Shown in pieces: positions 8,740 to 18,328 of a stretch of DNA of 41,827 nucleotides (the first letter of the stretch is position 1; the number at the start of each line of letters is the position of its first letter). The translations under genes and the position numbers were made by a program. This stretch comes from an uncultured Bacteroidota bacterium (lineage in GTDB: Bacteria > Bacteroidota > Bacteroidia > B-17B0 > Aurantibacillaceae), in NCBI GenBank assembly GCA_903834765.1, contig CAILKE010000048.1, positions 1 to 41,827 of the forward strand, written 5' to 3'. Under the pieces are notes generated by a model. That model searched no databases. It saw only the letters and a list, made by a program, of their open reading frames with translations, and was not told the DNA's origin.

Positions 8740-9813
8740 TTAAGGCACTTGAAAGTTAATAGCCGCATTAACAGTGGTTGTTGAAATAGCACCTAATGTA
8801 AACGGAGTGCTTGTAGCGCTAAACCAATCGCCACTATTTATTGAACCATTCCCATCAGCATCATACATAGCATAAGCATAGTAAGTGCCTGGGTGCATGT
8901 AATTAAACGTAAATTGAAGATCGTTTGCCGTTAAAATAACATAACGAGATCTGTTTTTTAAGTTAAGTGTTGTGCCACTGTATAATGGTTGAGTAGATAA
9001 TAATAAAAACACTTTATGACTCGTAATAGGCGTATAAGAAGTTGAATGGGAATAGTTAACGGTTGTTTTTCCTAAATAAGGCTGGGCAGTTTCAGGATAA
9101 GGATCTCCAGCAGGAACACCCGAAGTTGCATAATAAATACTTTCTGTTTGACCAACGAAGGTTGACGAGAAATCCTTAGTAAGTGATTTTACTGGGAAAC
9201 TAAAATGACTAATTGCTGATTGACATGATGTCGAATCTTGAAGCTTCGATAACCATGTCATGTGAGGAGTTGCAGTGGTTTGCGTATTGTATTTATTGGT
9301 ATAAGATTTAATAATCAAACTATCATTTTTAGTGATTACTTCTGTATACGCTCTTGATTTTCCTTTTAAGATTTCCGAAAAACGGTAGTAAGAAAATGTA
9401 CCAGTTTCTGATACACTATCTGCTAAAAAGTAGGAAACACGCTCCATACCAACAAACGAACCACCATTTCGGAATGCGACTTTATAATCGTTATTATATT
9501 TTACGATAAAAAACGACATGAAAATATCATTCAATGTATCTAATTCATTTTTAGCAGAAATTTGATTTTCGGAAATAGGTCTAAAATCGACTATCCATTC
9601 AGGATAAGAACCTAAGCCGGTAGTTGAATTAACAGGACCATCCCAAATACCTTTTATTTTATTTAAAATCCCAAATCCTAATGTATTATCTATACTAGGA
9701 CCAGTAACACCAGAAGTGGTTGTGCCTAGAGGCGCTTCCTGAGGTGATTTTTTATTTTCACAAGAAAAGATGAAAAGTACAGGAAATAACAATAGAAAGT
9801 AAATGAATTTCAT
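8740..9813 (-). CDS. Lipoprotein of unknown function
   Basis: Not recognised as a named family. The 357-residue protein begins with a lipoprotein signal peptide (lipobox FIFSC, acylated Cys18) followed by a polar linker (about residues 19-40). The middle, about 50-190, reads like a beta-rich lipocalin-like or META-like fold (NKIKGIWDGPV, then alternating strands with many Tyr and Phe). The C-terminal third has a PETAQPYLGK segment and a YAMYDADGNGSINSGDW loop with calcium-binding, dockerin-like spacing, as also seen in DUF2141-like secreted domains. It is probably anchored in the outer membrane. It stands alone between rimO and a glycosyltransferase. Function open. Confidence 0.8.
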   Translation of the reverse strand: MKFIYFLLLFPVLFIFSCENKKSPQEAPLGTTTSGVTGPSIDNTLGFGILNKIKGIWDGPVNSTTGLGSYPEWIVDFRPISENQISAKNELDTLNDIFMSFFIVKYNNDYKVAFRNGGSFVGMERVSYFLADSVSETGTFSYYRFSEILKGKSRAYTEVITKNDSLIIKSYTNKYNTQTTATPHMTWLSKLQDSTSCQSAISHFSFPVKSLTKDFSSTFVGQTESIYYATSGVPAGDPYPETAQPYLGKTTVNYSHSTSYTPITSHKVFLLLSTQPLYSGTTLNLKNRSRYVILTANDLQFTFNYMHPGTYYAYAMYDADGNGSINSGDWFSATSTPFTLGAISTTTVNAAINFQVP

Positions 9814-9891
9814 AGTGAAAATTTTTACTATAAAAATACAATTTTTTATAATACTAATTAGCTTAGGTTAAAGCACTATAAAGGCTAATTC

Positions 9892-10641
9892 TTATTTTCT
9901 TTTTTCGTAAATTTTGCTTTTAGCTAACCCTAATTTATTGAAAAAGTGTGTAAAAGAAACACCTAATACACCCATTCCATAAGTAGCGCTTCGTTTAAAA
10001 TTAATAGAACTTGCTTCTGGAAAGTATTTAGTAGGGCAAGTAACTTCTGCAATTTGGAAATCAGCATAAAAAATTTGAGAAATCATTTGATTATCAAATA
10101 CAAAATCATCAGAGTTCGCATGATAATTAATGGTTTCTAAAATATCTCGGTTGAAAGCTCTATAGCCAGTATGGTATTCGCTTAACTTTTGATTAATTAA
10201 AATATTTTGAGTTAAGGTAAGCATACGGTTAAAAATATACTTATACATTGGCATACCACCTTTTAATGCGCCTTTACCAAGGATTCGCGAGCCAAATACT
10301 GCTGGATATAAATCGTTAGCAATAATATAACTCATACTTTGTATCAATTTTGGTGTATATTGATAATCTGGGTGAAGCATAATTACTATATCACCACCAA
10401 GCTCTAATGCTTTGTCGTAACATGTTTTTTGATTACCGCCATATCCTTTATTTTGTTCGTGACGAATAATATGTTTGATGCCAATTTCTGCACCTACCTC
10501 AGCAGTATTGTCTTTACTATGGTCATCTACTAATACAACTTCATCCACTATATCAAATGGAATTTCGTCGTATGTTCTTTTTAAGGTTAGAGCTGCATTA
10601 TACGCTGGTAACACAACAACTATTTTTTTGCCATTTATCAT
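9892..10641 (-). CDS. Family 2 glycosyltransferase (polyprenyl-phosphate type)
   Basis: A cytoplasmic, inverting GT-A glycosyltransferase that probably moves a sugar from a nucleotide to a polyprenyl phosphate or a glycan. The GT2 hallmarks are VVLPAYNAA (about 9-17), VLVDDHSKDNT (about 37-46) and the acidic LHPDYQYTP metal site (about 89-97); SEYHTGYRAFNRD follows as the acceptor region. At 249 residues with no membrane helix it is of the short Dpm1-like kind. Donor and acceptor are unknown. ATG start; a consensus promoter abuts it. It is divergent from the LptF/G-type gene, which suggests an envelope or polysaccharide role. Confidence 0.9.
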   Translation of the reverse strand: MINGKKIVVVLPAYNAALTLKRTYDEIPFDIVDEVVLVDDHSKDNTAEVGAEIGIKHIIRHEQNKGYGGNQKTCYDKALELGGDIVIMLHPDYQYTPKLIQSMSYIIANDLYPAVFGSRILGKGALKGGMPMYKYIFNRMLTLTQNILINQKLSEYHTGYRAFNRDILETINYHANSDDFVFDNQMISQIFYADFQIAEVTCPTKYFPEASSINFKRSATYGMGVLGVSFTHFFNKLGLAKSKIYEKRK

Positions 10642-10648
10642 AATCTCA

Positions 10649-10680
10649 CAAAAATAACAAAGTTTCTATAATTAGCACAA
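10649..10680 (-). promoter_or_regulatory. Consensus promoter of the GT2 gene
   Basis: On the minus strand TTG (10678-10680) is followed after 21 nt by TATTTTTG (10649-10656), a full -7 match. The box ends only 7 nt before the A of the ATG, so the message should be leaderless or nearly so. Confidence 0.5.
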
Positions 10681-10719
10681 CATCATTTAAAAATATACTT
10701 TAAATTTAGCTTCTCAATA

Positions 10720-12144
10720 GTGAAAATTAAAACGCTCCATATCTATTTATTAAAGGCTTATTTACCGCCTTTCTTTTTAACATTATTCATAGGTAATTTT
10801 GTATTTTTTTTAATTCATGTATTTACTTATATGGATGATATTATTGGCAAAGGTATGAGTAATTGGGTACTGACACAGTTCTTCACTTATTCATTTATTT
10901 CGTTTATTCCAGCATCATTACCTTTAGCAGTGTTGCTTTCAGCTATTATGAGTTTTGGAAGTTTAGCCGAAAATTATGAATTAGCTGCGATGAAATCTTC
11001 CGGATTATCTCTTTTTAAAATCATCCGTCCTCTTTTTATATTTATTTTATTCTTGGCTGGTTTTTCTTTTATATTTAATAATTATATTTTGCCTAGTATC
11101 ACATTAAAATCTTCACGTTTATTATGGGATATACGACAAGCAAAGCCGACATTAAGTATTAAAGAAGGAGTATATTATAATCAATTAGATGGTTATAGTA
11201 TTAAGGTTGGTAAGAAAAATCCAGACGGTCAAACGCTATATAATTTAAGTATATACGATCATAGCGCTGGTTTAGGTAATAATGTTCAGTTGTATGCAGA
11301 TAGTGGTTTCATGAAAACATCAGCTGATACAAATTATTTGCAAATACAACTAAATAGCGGAACCCGTTATGAGGATGTGATGCAGACTGATAAAGATAAA
11401 ATTAGAAGACCACTGATGCAGTTATTATATAAAGAACTGAATGTGAATATAGATATGACTGGTTTTAAAATGAAAAATACAGAAGAGAGTTTATTTAAGG
11501 GTCATCATGAAATGATGGGGATCTCTCAAATTAACAGAGAAATTGACACGTTTAATTTACAAATAGACAATAAAAAAAGTATAATAAAAAACCAATTTAA
11601 TTCTTATTTTATTCCCAGAACTCTTCATACCATTAGTCTTTCAGGTCAGCATTTAAACTTAGTGAAATTTTATTCTAAACTTAATACAGGCGAGTTTAAA
11701 CGGAGTGTTGAAAATGCTCAAAATTTAGTTCGCAGTTCAAGCTCATTTATCGATACAATGATTGATGAAATAGCAGGCAAAGAAATACAAAAACTCGATT
11801 ACCAAGCTGGTTGGCACAAAAAAATAAATATGCCTTTTGCATGTATTGTTCTCTTTTTTGTTGGCGCATCGCTTGGAGCCATTATACGAAAAGGAGGTAT
11901 GGGATTACCAGTAGTTGTCGCAGTTATGTTTTTCTTAATGTATTATATGATTTCTATTGTTTTCGAGCGATTCATTTATAAGAGCATTTATCCGGTTTTT
12001 GTGGGAATGTGGTTTCCTATATTTATATTTTTACCTATAGGCATTTTCTTGACCTATAAAGCTGCCAAAGACTCAGCATTGTTTGATATTACAGCCTATA
12101 CTGAGCCTTTTAAAAAACTTTTTAAAAAGAAAGTGAAAAATTAA
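10720..12144 (+). CDS. LptF/LptG-family permease (YjgP/YjgQ)
   Basis: An inner-membrane subunit of the LptB2FG machine that extracts lipopolysaccharide and passes it to the periplasmic bridge. The 474-residue protein starts at GTG. It shows three N-terminal membrane helices (about 14-34, 50-78, 98-120), a large periplasmic beta-jellyroll region (about 125-365, beginning KPTLSIKEGVYYN) and three C-terminal helices (about 370-460), the family layout. The LAENYELAAMKSSG coupling-helix motif (about 86-99) is clear. Whether it is the F or G subunit cannot be decided here, and its partner is not in the window. A GT4 gene follows after 21 bases and RNase HI after that, so a three-gene transcript is likely. 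Confidence 0.93.
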   Translation: MKIKTLHIYLLKAYLPPFFLTLFIGNFVFFLIHVFTYMDDIIGKGMSNWVLTQFFTYSFISFIPASLPLAVLLSAIMSFGSLAENYELAAMKSSGLSLFKIIRPLFIFILFLAGFSFIFNNYILPSITLKSSRLLWDIRQAKPTLSIKEGVYYNQLDGYSIKVGKKNPDGQTLYNLSIYDHSAGLGNNVQLYADSGFMKTSADTNYLQIQLNSGTRYEDVMQTDKDKIRRPLMQLLYKELNVNIDMTGFKMKNTEESLFKGHHEMMGISQINREIDTFNLQIDNKKSIIKNQFNSYFIPRTLHTISLSGQHLNLVKFYSKLNTGEFKRSVENAQNLVRSSSSFIDTMIDEIAGKEIQKLDYQAGWHKKINMPFACIVLFFVGASLGAIIRKGGMGLPVVVAVMFFLMYYMISIVFERFIYKSIYPVFVGMWFPIFIFLPIGIFLTYKAAKDSALFDITAYTEPFKKLFKKKVKN

Positions 12145-12165
12145 TTAGTAGAGTTTAAATACCAT

Positions 12166-13374
12166 ATGAAAATACTACAATTATGTAATAAAGCGCCTTA
12201 CCCAGCAAATGACGGAAGCTCTATTGCTATTTGTAACTTAGCAGAAGGTATAGCTGATGAAGGTATAGAATTACATATTTTATCTGTTAACACTAAAAAA
12301 CATTTTAAATCAGATAATACCATCCCTGTTTCATTTATAAAAAAAACAAATTATCAATCTGTTTATAAAGATACCAATACCAGTTTATTAGGTGCATTTA
12401 CCAATTTATTTTCTCCTACATCTTATTTCGTAAGTAGATTTTTTTTTAAAGAATACGAAGAAGCCTTAATTAAAAAATTAACCGAAACTTATTTTGATGT
12501 TATTCAGTTAGAGGGTGTTTTCATGGCAACTTATATTTCTACAATAAGAAAATACTCTAATGCAAAAATTACCTTGAGGGCTCATAACATTGAACATCAA
12601 ATATGGGAAAGACATTTACCTCACGAAAAAAATTGGCTTAAAAAACAATACCTCAACATACAAAGTAAGCGATTGAAAACATTTGAATTAGATGTTTTTT
12701 CTTTAGTAGATGCTGTTATAACTATTACAGATGAGGATAAGAAAGGTATTCAAAAATTTGCGCATCAACAAAAAATACATACTTGTTTAACAGGAATTAA
12801 TTTAGAAACCTATAATCAAGTTCATCAACCTACTCAACCTAACACTGTTTTTCATTTTGCATCTATGGATTGGCTTCCAAATATTGAAGCTGTTGAATGG
12901 CTATTATCAAATGTTTGGAATGAAGTACTAATAAAAATACCTGATGCTCAATTAATACTGGCGGGTAGGGGAATGCCCGAAAAAATAAAGCAAGCTTCTT
13001 CTAAAAATATTACTATAATAGAAGATGTTGCAGACTCAGTACTGTTTTATGCTACTTATGATATTATGTTAGTGCCGTTATGGTCTGGTAGCGGACTTCG
13101 AATTAAATTGGTAGAAGGGTTAGCCTACGGTAAGGCAATCATTACAACTAGTATTGGAGCAGAAGGAATTCCTTACACTAAAAATAAAGAATTGTTAATT
13201 GCTGATACGCAAGAAGATTTCGTAAAGATGATAGTTGACCTATTATCTAATTCAAGCAAAAAACAACAGTTGCAGATTAATGCACGTGCATTAGCTGAAA
13301 CTCATTTCGAATATAGAAAGTTAGCGTCCGAATTAATTCTATTTTATAATCAACTAATTTCAAAAAAATCGTAA
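12166..13374 (+). CDS. GT4-family glycosyltransferase
   Basis: A retaining GT-B glycosyltransferase. The N-terminal Rossmann half has NKAPYPANDGSSIAICNL (about 8-25) and RAHNIEHQIWERH (about 141-153), typical of sugar-transfer enzymes of the WcaI/PelF-like group. The C-terminal half has FHFASMDWLPN, LAGRGMPEKI, and the donor-binding region VPLWSGSGLRIKLVEGLAYG (about 302-321) followed by KAIITTSIGAEGI. The 402-residue length is normal. The substrate is unknown. Placed 21 bases after the LptF/G-type gene and 6 bases before the RNase HI gene, it probably shares their transcript. Confidence 0.92.
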   Translation: MKILQLCNKAPYPANDGSSIAICNLAEGIADEGIELHILSVNTKKHFKSDNTIPVSFIKKTNYQSVYKDTNTSLLGAFTNLFSPTSYFVSRFFFKEYEEALIKKLTETYFDVIQLEGVFMATYISTIRKYSNAKITLRAHNIEHQIWERHLPHEKNWLKKQYLNIQSKRLKTFELDVFSLVDAVITITDEDKKGIQKFAHQQKIHTCLTGINLETYNQVHQPTQPNTVFHFASMDWLPNIEAVEWLLSNVWNEVLIKIPDAQLILAGRGMPEKIKQASSKNITIIEDVADSVLFYATYDIMLVPLWSGSGLRIKLVEGLAYGKAIITTSIGAEGIPYTKNKELLIADTQEDFVKMIVDLLSNSSKKQQLQINARALAETHFEYRKLASELILFYNQLISKKS

Positions 13375-13380
13375 ATATCT

Positions 13381-13854
13381 GTGAACGTTATAATTAATGC
13401 TGAAATTTATACCGATGGTTCATGTCATACTCAGCATTGTATTGGAGCATGGGCATCTATTGTATTTATTGGAAATGAGAAAATAATATTAAGCGGTAAA
13501 GAAATCAACACCACTCATAATCGTATGGAGTTACTTGCCGTTATTAATGCTGTTCAGTATATACAAAATAACCATCCATTAATAAAAGAAATAAGGCTTG
13601 TATCTGATAGTCAATATGTAATTGGGTTAATTGATCGCCAATTTAAATTTATTAAAAGTAATTTTAAAACAAAATCAGGTAATGATATCCGAAATATAGA
13701 TTTGGTTAAAGTTTTATTGGAGTTAGCAAATAGGACGAATCTGCAATTTGTTAAAATCAAAGCACACCAAAAACAATCTGAAGTTATAAATTATAACCTA
13801 GAAGTAGATAAAATTTGTAGAAAATTGGTTAGAGAAGCTGTTAAGATTGCATAA
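13381..13854 (+). CDS. rnhA: Ribonuclease HI
   Basis: Cleaves RNA in RNA-DNA hybrids, removing primers and R-loops. The 157-residue protein starts at GTG. The four metal-binding acidic residues are visible: Asp12 (YTDGSC), Glu50 (NRMEL), Asp76 (VSDSQYV) and Asp143 (LEVDKICRKL), with the helper His129 in KIKAHQ. The loop around His129 is AHQKQSEV rather than the usual GHAG form, so it is a somewhat diverged member. It starts 6 bases after the GT4 stop. Confidence 0.9.
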   Translation: MNVIINAEIYTDGSCHTQHCIGAWASIVFIGNEKIILSGKEINTTHNRMELLAVINAVQYIQNNHPLIKEIRLVSDSQYVIGLIDRQFKFIKSNFKTKSGNDIRNIDLVKVLLELANRTNLQFVKIKAHQKQSEVINYNLEVDKICRKLVREAVKIA

Positions 13855-13992
13855 TTTAGTTTTCAATAAAAAACTAAGATTCATACACTCATTAACATCC
13901 CCACTTTAATAGTTTTTAGGAATTTCATATACTAAACTCCTGTAATTTTCGTTTCTTTGTAGTTCATTAACAATCAATTAGTATTTTATTTT

Positions 13993-16011
13993 TTGAATAA
14001 ACGTTTTTTATATTTTTTAATATTCATTTCTGTCATAGGTTCTATTCGAATCTATGCTCAGCTAAACCCTCCATCTCTTCGTTGTGCTTCAGTTAGTAAT
14101 GTAAATGATGTGATTTTAACTTGGGTTATCCCAGCCGATCCTTCAAACACATTTTCGAGTTATGATATTTATTATTCCCCTGCAGGTATTGGATATTCGT
14201 TGTTAGGAACAGTAAATACATATACTCAAAATACCTTTACGCATGTTGGAGCAAATGCTAGTGCCCAGTCCAGATACTACTATATTATTACTAAAAGTAA
14301 CGGAGGAACTTTATCTTCTGCTACTTCTAATACCTTACAATCGGTTTTTATGAATTTAAATGCCCCTCCAAGCGGGATAAATACATTAAGCTGGAATACA
14401 ACAGGAACTCCTTTAGTGCCATCTGCCTCAACTACCTTCACTGTCAGTCGAGAAAATCCACCAACAATTTGGACAACTTTATATACAGGATCGGGGCAAA
14501 GTATAAAAGATACTATATCAGTTTGTAGCATTTTTTATAACTATAAAGTTCAAACATCTGATGTTCAAGGTTGTGTTTCTCAATCAAATATTAATGGTGG
14601 GCTTTATCACGACGGACAGTCACCTCTTTTGCCTTTATTAGATTCAGTATCGGTTAATTCAAGTGGAATATCTTCCTTAGGTTGGCAATCTTCTGCTAAT
14701 TCTGGAGCTACCCGTTATGTTATTTATAAATTTATTAGTGGATTATGGATTGCTTGTGATACTATTAATGGAGGAAATAATACAGCATATACATATACTA
14801 ATGTCGCAGTAGGATCAGAAACATTTTGTATAGCAGCATTAGATAGTTGCAAAAACATCACAATTCTTGGTCAAGGTCAATCGTCAATTTTTTTATCGGC
14901 TTCGTATGATTTATGCTCGCGAACAGCAAGTTTAAGCTGGACACCTTATGGTAATTTACCACAAGGTATTTTAAAATACGAAGTATATTGTTCTATAAAT
15001 TCAGGAACCTTTAATAAGATTGGTGTTTCGAATAGCTCAACATATACTCATCCAAATTTAAATCCGGGAGACACCTATTGTTACTTTATAAGAGTAAAAA
15101 ACGGTGATCAAACCATAACAGCAAGTTCTAATCAAACATGTCTTTTAGCTAAAGCACCTTCAGGCCCTGCTTACGTATATATCAATTCAGTGAGTGTTAA
15201 CGCCAGTAATCAAGTAGAAATTACTTATTCTATTGATAATACAAAGGTTTATAAAGGTGCTGTTATTTTTAAATCAGTTGATAATGGATTAACTTATAGG
15301 CAGTTATCTTATCAAGCATATTCACTTGCGCCCTTTATTACTTTCGTTGATAAAGACGTAAAACCAAAAGAAAATAAATATTATTATAAAATTCAATTAT
15401 CTGATAGCTGTGGAAATCCTGGCGTTTTTAGTGATTCCTCAAAAACAATTGTTCTTCATGTCAGTAATGATAATTCAAATATATTTTATAATACGCTCAC
15501 TTGGGATGATTATGCTTATTGGTCTGGTAATGTTAATTCATATAATATTTACAGAGCAATTAATGGAGTTTTTGATCCTACACCTATAACTAATGTATTT
15601 TATGGCATTAGAACTTATGTGGATAATGTTGAGGGATTTGTAAGCGATCAAGGAAAGTTTTCCTATTATGTTGAAGCAGTTGAGGGAATGGGTAACATTT
15701 ATGGGTTTAAAAACTCTTCTAGATCAAATATTGATGATGCTTATGTTGAAGCGGATGTATTTGTACCTAATGCTTTTGCTCCAAAAGGTATTAATAATAT
15801 TTGGTTGCCTATTGCACAATATGTTGAAAAAACCGATTATAACGTGAAGGTTTTTGATCGTTGGGGAACAATTGTGTTTGAGACTAATAGTGATACAGAA
15901 GGCTGGAATGGAGCAAATACAAGCGATGAAGTTTATGTATATTTGATAGAATACAAAAATGCGCGTGGCGAATATATCCAACTTAATGGACATTTGAATT
16001 TGGTCAGATAA
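13993..16011 (+). CDS. Fibronectin-III-rich secreted protein with T9SS type B domain
   Basis: A 672-residue protein beginning at TTG, with a signal peptide ending at YAQ (about residue 23). Several fibronectin type III-like modules follow, recognisable by recurring patterns such as WVIPADPSNTFSSYDIYYSP (about 44-63), LKYEVYCSINSG and ITYSIDNTKVYKGAV. The last about 85 residues are the gliding motility-associated sorting domain: VFVPNAFAPKGIN, VFDRWGTIVFE, the GWNG turn and the terminal GHLNLVR. Sec export followed by T9SS translocation to the cell surface is expected, with an adhesive or scaffolding role inferred. An ATG-free start region and an AT-rich leader make the exact start less certain. 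Its stop touches the stop of the convergent next gene with no spacer. Confidence 0.88.
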   Translation: MNKRFLYFLIFISVIGSIRIYAQLNPPSLRCASVSNVNDVILTWVIPADPSNTFSSYDIYYSPAGIGYSLLGTVNTYTQNTFTHVGANASAQSRYYYIITKSNGGTLSSATSNTLQSVFMNLNAPPSGINTLSWNTTGTPLVPSASTTFTVSRENPPTIWTTLYTGSGQSIKDTISVCSIFYNYKVQTSDVQGCVSQSNINGGLYHDGQSPLLPLLDSVSVNSSGISSLGWQSSANSGATRYVIYKFISGLWIACDTINGGNNTAYTYTNVAVGSETFCIAALDSCKNITILGQGQSSIFLSASYDLCSRTASLSWTPYGNLPQGILKYEVYCSINSGTFNKIGVSNSSTYTHPNLNPGDTYCYFIRVKNGDQTITASSNQTCLLAKAPSGPAYVYINSVSVNASNQVEITYSIDNTKVYKGAVIFKSVDNGLTYRQLSYQAYSLAPFITFVDKDVKPKENKYYYKIQLSDSCGNPGVFSDSSKTIVLHVSNDNSNIFYNTLTWDDYAYWSGNVNSYNIYRAINGVFDPTPITNVFYGIRTYVDNVEGFVSDQGKFSYYVEAVEGMGNIYGFKNSSRSNIDDAYVEADVFVPNAFAPKGINNIWLPIAQYVEKTDYNVKVFDRWGTIVFETNSDTEGWNGANTSDEVYVYLIEYKNARGEYIQLNGHLNLVR

Positions 16012-16566
16012 TTAAGTATTTGCTTTTAACTCTTTGATTTGTTTTTTTAGTGTTTGAAATAATTCAGGTGTTTTTTGAGATCCAATTCGGTAAGTAAAAC
16101 CAGAGTTATCTTTTAATTCGATAAATTCATCTCCACTTGTAAAAAATCTAATGATGCCTCTGCTATGCAGGTTATATACTGCTCTCCTGAAAATATTTTT
16201 TTTATACTTACTTTTTCTAATATGAGTGATAGTATCTAAATTAATTTTTACTCGACGAGCCGTCCAAAAACCATCAATAACTATATAGGTTGAAAAAACT
16301 TTAATATGTGTATGAAGCACATAAATTAGAGTAGTTGAAAGAATTAACATAAACATTCCTAATAAAAAAAATATTTTACCAGAATTCTGGATATCTATGG
16401 CAGGATAGTAGCCTATTCTAAATACTGCTACCTGAATGGGTTTTGGGTTTTCACTCCAATAATAACCAATAAAACAAAATAATGTAATTATTGTGCGCCA
16501 AATAATACTGAGCCGATTATGTCCCATGTATTGCTTCTCATTAAATAACGGTTTTTCTATTTGCAC
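16012..16566 (-). CDS. Small membrane protein with PH-like domain
   Basis: Not a named family with confidence. The 184-residue protein has two membrane helices (about 23-42 and 66-86) joined by a short loop, and a cytoplasmic C-terminal half (about 90-175) whose strand pattern (STYIVIDGFWTARRVKINLD, then GDEFIELKD and FTYRIGSQ) suggests a bacterial PH-like domain. The ending is Lys-rich and helical. Such proteins are often envelope-stress or lipid-binding accessories, but no role can be assigned. ATG start. The terminator of the barrel gene lies just upstream, so it has its own promoter. Convergent with the T9SS gene, zero bases apart. Confidence 0.75.
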   Translation of the reverse strand: MQIEKPLFNEKQYMGHNRLSIIWRTIITLFCFIGYYWSENPKPIQVAVFRIGYYPAIDIQNSGKIFFLLGMFMLILSTTLIYVLHTHIKVFSTYIVIDGFWTARRVKINLDTITHIRKSKYKKNIFRRAVYNLHSRGIIRFFTSGDEFIELKDNSGFTYRIGSQKTPELFQTLKKQIKELKANT

Positions 16567-16643
16567 ATTTTTTTATTAAAGGTACAAAAATGATTTAATA
16601 TTTTAAGAGTCTGATCTAATTACAAGGAAAAAGTATAAAAAGC

Positions 16644-16673
16644 GAAAGTCTCGGCCACTACCCCGAGACTTTC
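16644..16673 (-). terminator. Terminator of the lipoprotein/FadL-barrel unit
   Basis: An 11-bp perfect stem (GAAAGTCTCGG with CCGAGACTTTC) and an 8-base loop. On the minus strand it is followed by GCTTTTTATACTTTTT, so it ends the transcript running from the Tyr-rich lipoprotein through the barrel gene. Confidence 0.75.
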
Positions 16674-16701
16674 TAACCAATTAATCTAGAACAAAACTTT
16701 A

Positions 16702-18252
16702 CTAAAACTTACTACCTATTGTTATACCAATAGTCGTGCCGGAAATTTTTAAAGTTGATTTATCCACGTAATTTGGGTTATACATATAGTAATTTTCGCT
16801 ACTTAAACTTTTGGTAAATGAAATATCAGCGTAAATTTTATTTTTCCTAATTCCTATGCCTCCTGTAAAAAATGTTTTGACAAAATCCCCACTAAATTTA
16901 TCTCCAAAAGGGCTACCATACATGGCATAACCTAAACGAATAAACAATGGTTTTATATTTAATTCGCCGCCAACTCTTAAATTGGAACTTTGACTGTATT
17001 TACTTTTAATGGTTTCGTTAACCCCAATAAAAGTTGCTTGTCCAGTTTGTAAAGAATTTGACGAGGCATTTTGTAAAGATGCACTGCTATAATTAATAAA
17101 ATCATAATCCACATTTAATGCACCTATTTTTTTGTATAGAAAGGCAATACTCCCTGTTAATTTTAATGGTGTATAAATTTTATAATTAAACTTTCCTCCA
17201 GGAGAAGGTGGATATTGAGAAGTGTATGAACCAGCATTATCAAATTCAGTTTTCATCGAATAGGTATAGGTATCTGTTAAATTATAAACGGTTGGAGAAA
17301 CAAAACTTACTCCTAAGCGCATAAAATCAGCAGCTCTATAAATAACCCCTAATTTTAAATTATAGCCCGTACCAGTTGTTTTATAAGTTTCCTGATAATT
17401 TAAGTCTTTAAATCCACCAAGTAACGCTCCTGTTTGAGTATCTGTATAAATATTAATTGGGTAATTGTAAGTGGTGTTGTATAAACTTCCATTTTTTTTA
17501 ATTCTCATTGAATCGTTTACATCAGATTCGCTATATACAGAATTATAACTATAAGATACAGATTCAATACCAATAGCTGCTCCTATGTATAATTTATCTT
17601 TATAACCATAGGCATAATTAATGTTCCAATCATTTAATCTTCCTGTTGTTTGTATACTTTTGGATTGTTTTAAATCATATTTTGTATTAACAAAACTATA
17701 ATACTTACCGTTAAGCGTATCTAATACATAAGTTTCATAACCTAAGCCTGCAAATCCTCCATCTAAATTAGATACTGACACATTTTTTGTTGTTGCTAAC
17801 ATATCTTGTGTAATGCTTTTGTTTTTACTCATCCCCTCAATTAAGGTATTATTACTGAAATTTACAACCTGATTACAACCTAAGCCTAACGCATGATGAT
17901 TATCTTTATTTGTTTTACTATCCCAAGCCCCAACTAATGTTAAACCATTAAAATTGACATTTGCTTTTAAATTATTATTAATTTCGCCATTATGAGTGGC
18001 ATCAACTGAATTAAAAAGTAAGCCTAATGATAAATTAATGTCTCCCTTTTTGTATAAACCTATACCCGCTGGATTTATACCCATACATGAGCCGTCAGCT
18101 CCTAATGCCCCAAAAGAACCAGCCATAGCCTTACTTCGAGCCGTTCCTCCAAAATAAGTTTGAGAATAGCGCATAGCGTCAATATCATTTTGGGAAAAAA
18201 GTTGGATAGATAAAAGCAAGCTAAATGCCGTTATGATAATTAAAGTTTTCAT
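16702..18252 (-). CDS. FadL/OmpP1/TodX-like outer-membrane transport protein
   Basis: An outer-membrane beta-barrel of the kind that lets hydrophobic compounds pass. From the ATG at 18252 (516 residues) it has a signal peptide (MKTLIIITAFSLLLSIQLFS) and then the family's N-terminal stretch, YSQTYFGGTARSKAMAGSFG, with GADGSCMGINPAGIGLY. The rest alternates amphipathic strands and ends in IGSKF, an aromatic BAM signal. The frame extends seven codons further to 18273, but that start precedes the signal peptide needlessly. The substrate is unknown. It follows the Tyr-rich lipoprotein gene by 76 bases on the same strand and is closed by a terminator, so the two probably form an operon. Confidence 0.88.
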   Translation of the reverse strand: MKTLIIITAFSLLLSIQLFSQNDIDAMRYSQTYFGGTARSKAMAGSFGALGADGSCMGINPAGIGLYKKGDINLSLGLLFNSVDATHNGEINNNLKANVNFNGLTLVGAWDSKTNKDNHHALGLGCNQVVNFSNNTLIEGMSKNKSITQDMLATTKNVSVSNLDGGFAGLGYETYVLDTLNGKYYSFVNTKYDLKQSKSIQTTGRLNDWNINYAYGYKDKLYIGAAIGIESVSYSYNSVYSESDVNDSMRIKKNGSLYNTTYNYPINIYTDTQTGALLGGFKDLNYQETYKTTGTGYNLKLGVIYRAADFMRLGVSFVSPTVYNLTDTYTYSMKTEFDNAGSYTSQYPPSPGGKFNYKIYTPLKLTGSIAFLYKKIGALNVDYDFINYSSASLQNASSNSLQTGQATFIGVNETIKSKYSQSSNLRVGGELNIKPLFIRLGYAMYGSPFGDKFSGDFVKTFFTGGIGIRKNKIYADISFTKSLSSENYYMYNPNYVDKSTLKISGTTIGITIGSKF

Positions 18253-18271
18253 AAATATGTTTTTGTATTTC

Positions 18272-18291
18272 AATTACACGGGGATGTAATT
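18272..18291 (-). other. Hairpin between lipoprotein and barrel genes
   Basis: AATTACA at 18272-18278 pairs with TGTAATT at 18285-18291 around a CGGGGA loop. There is no T run, so it is not a terminator. It could protect or process the message between the two genes. Confidence 0.35.
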
Positions 18292-18328
18292 TCTATAAAT
18301 CAAAAAGGTGTTAATGTTAAATATTTTT

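Noticed and set aside
13857-13880. TTAGTTTT/AAAACTAA hairpin after the RNase HI gene as a terminator
   Set aside because: The stem is all-AT-rich and no T run follows it.
14280-15993. Minus-strand frames of 83 and 89 codons inside the fibronectin-rich T9SS gene
   Set aside because: They are antisense to a clear coding gene and have no family features.
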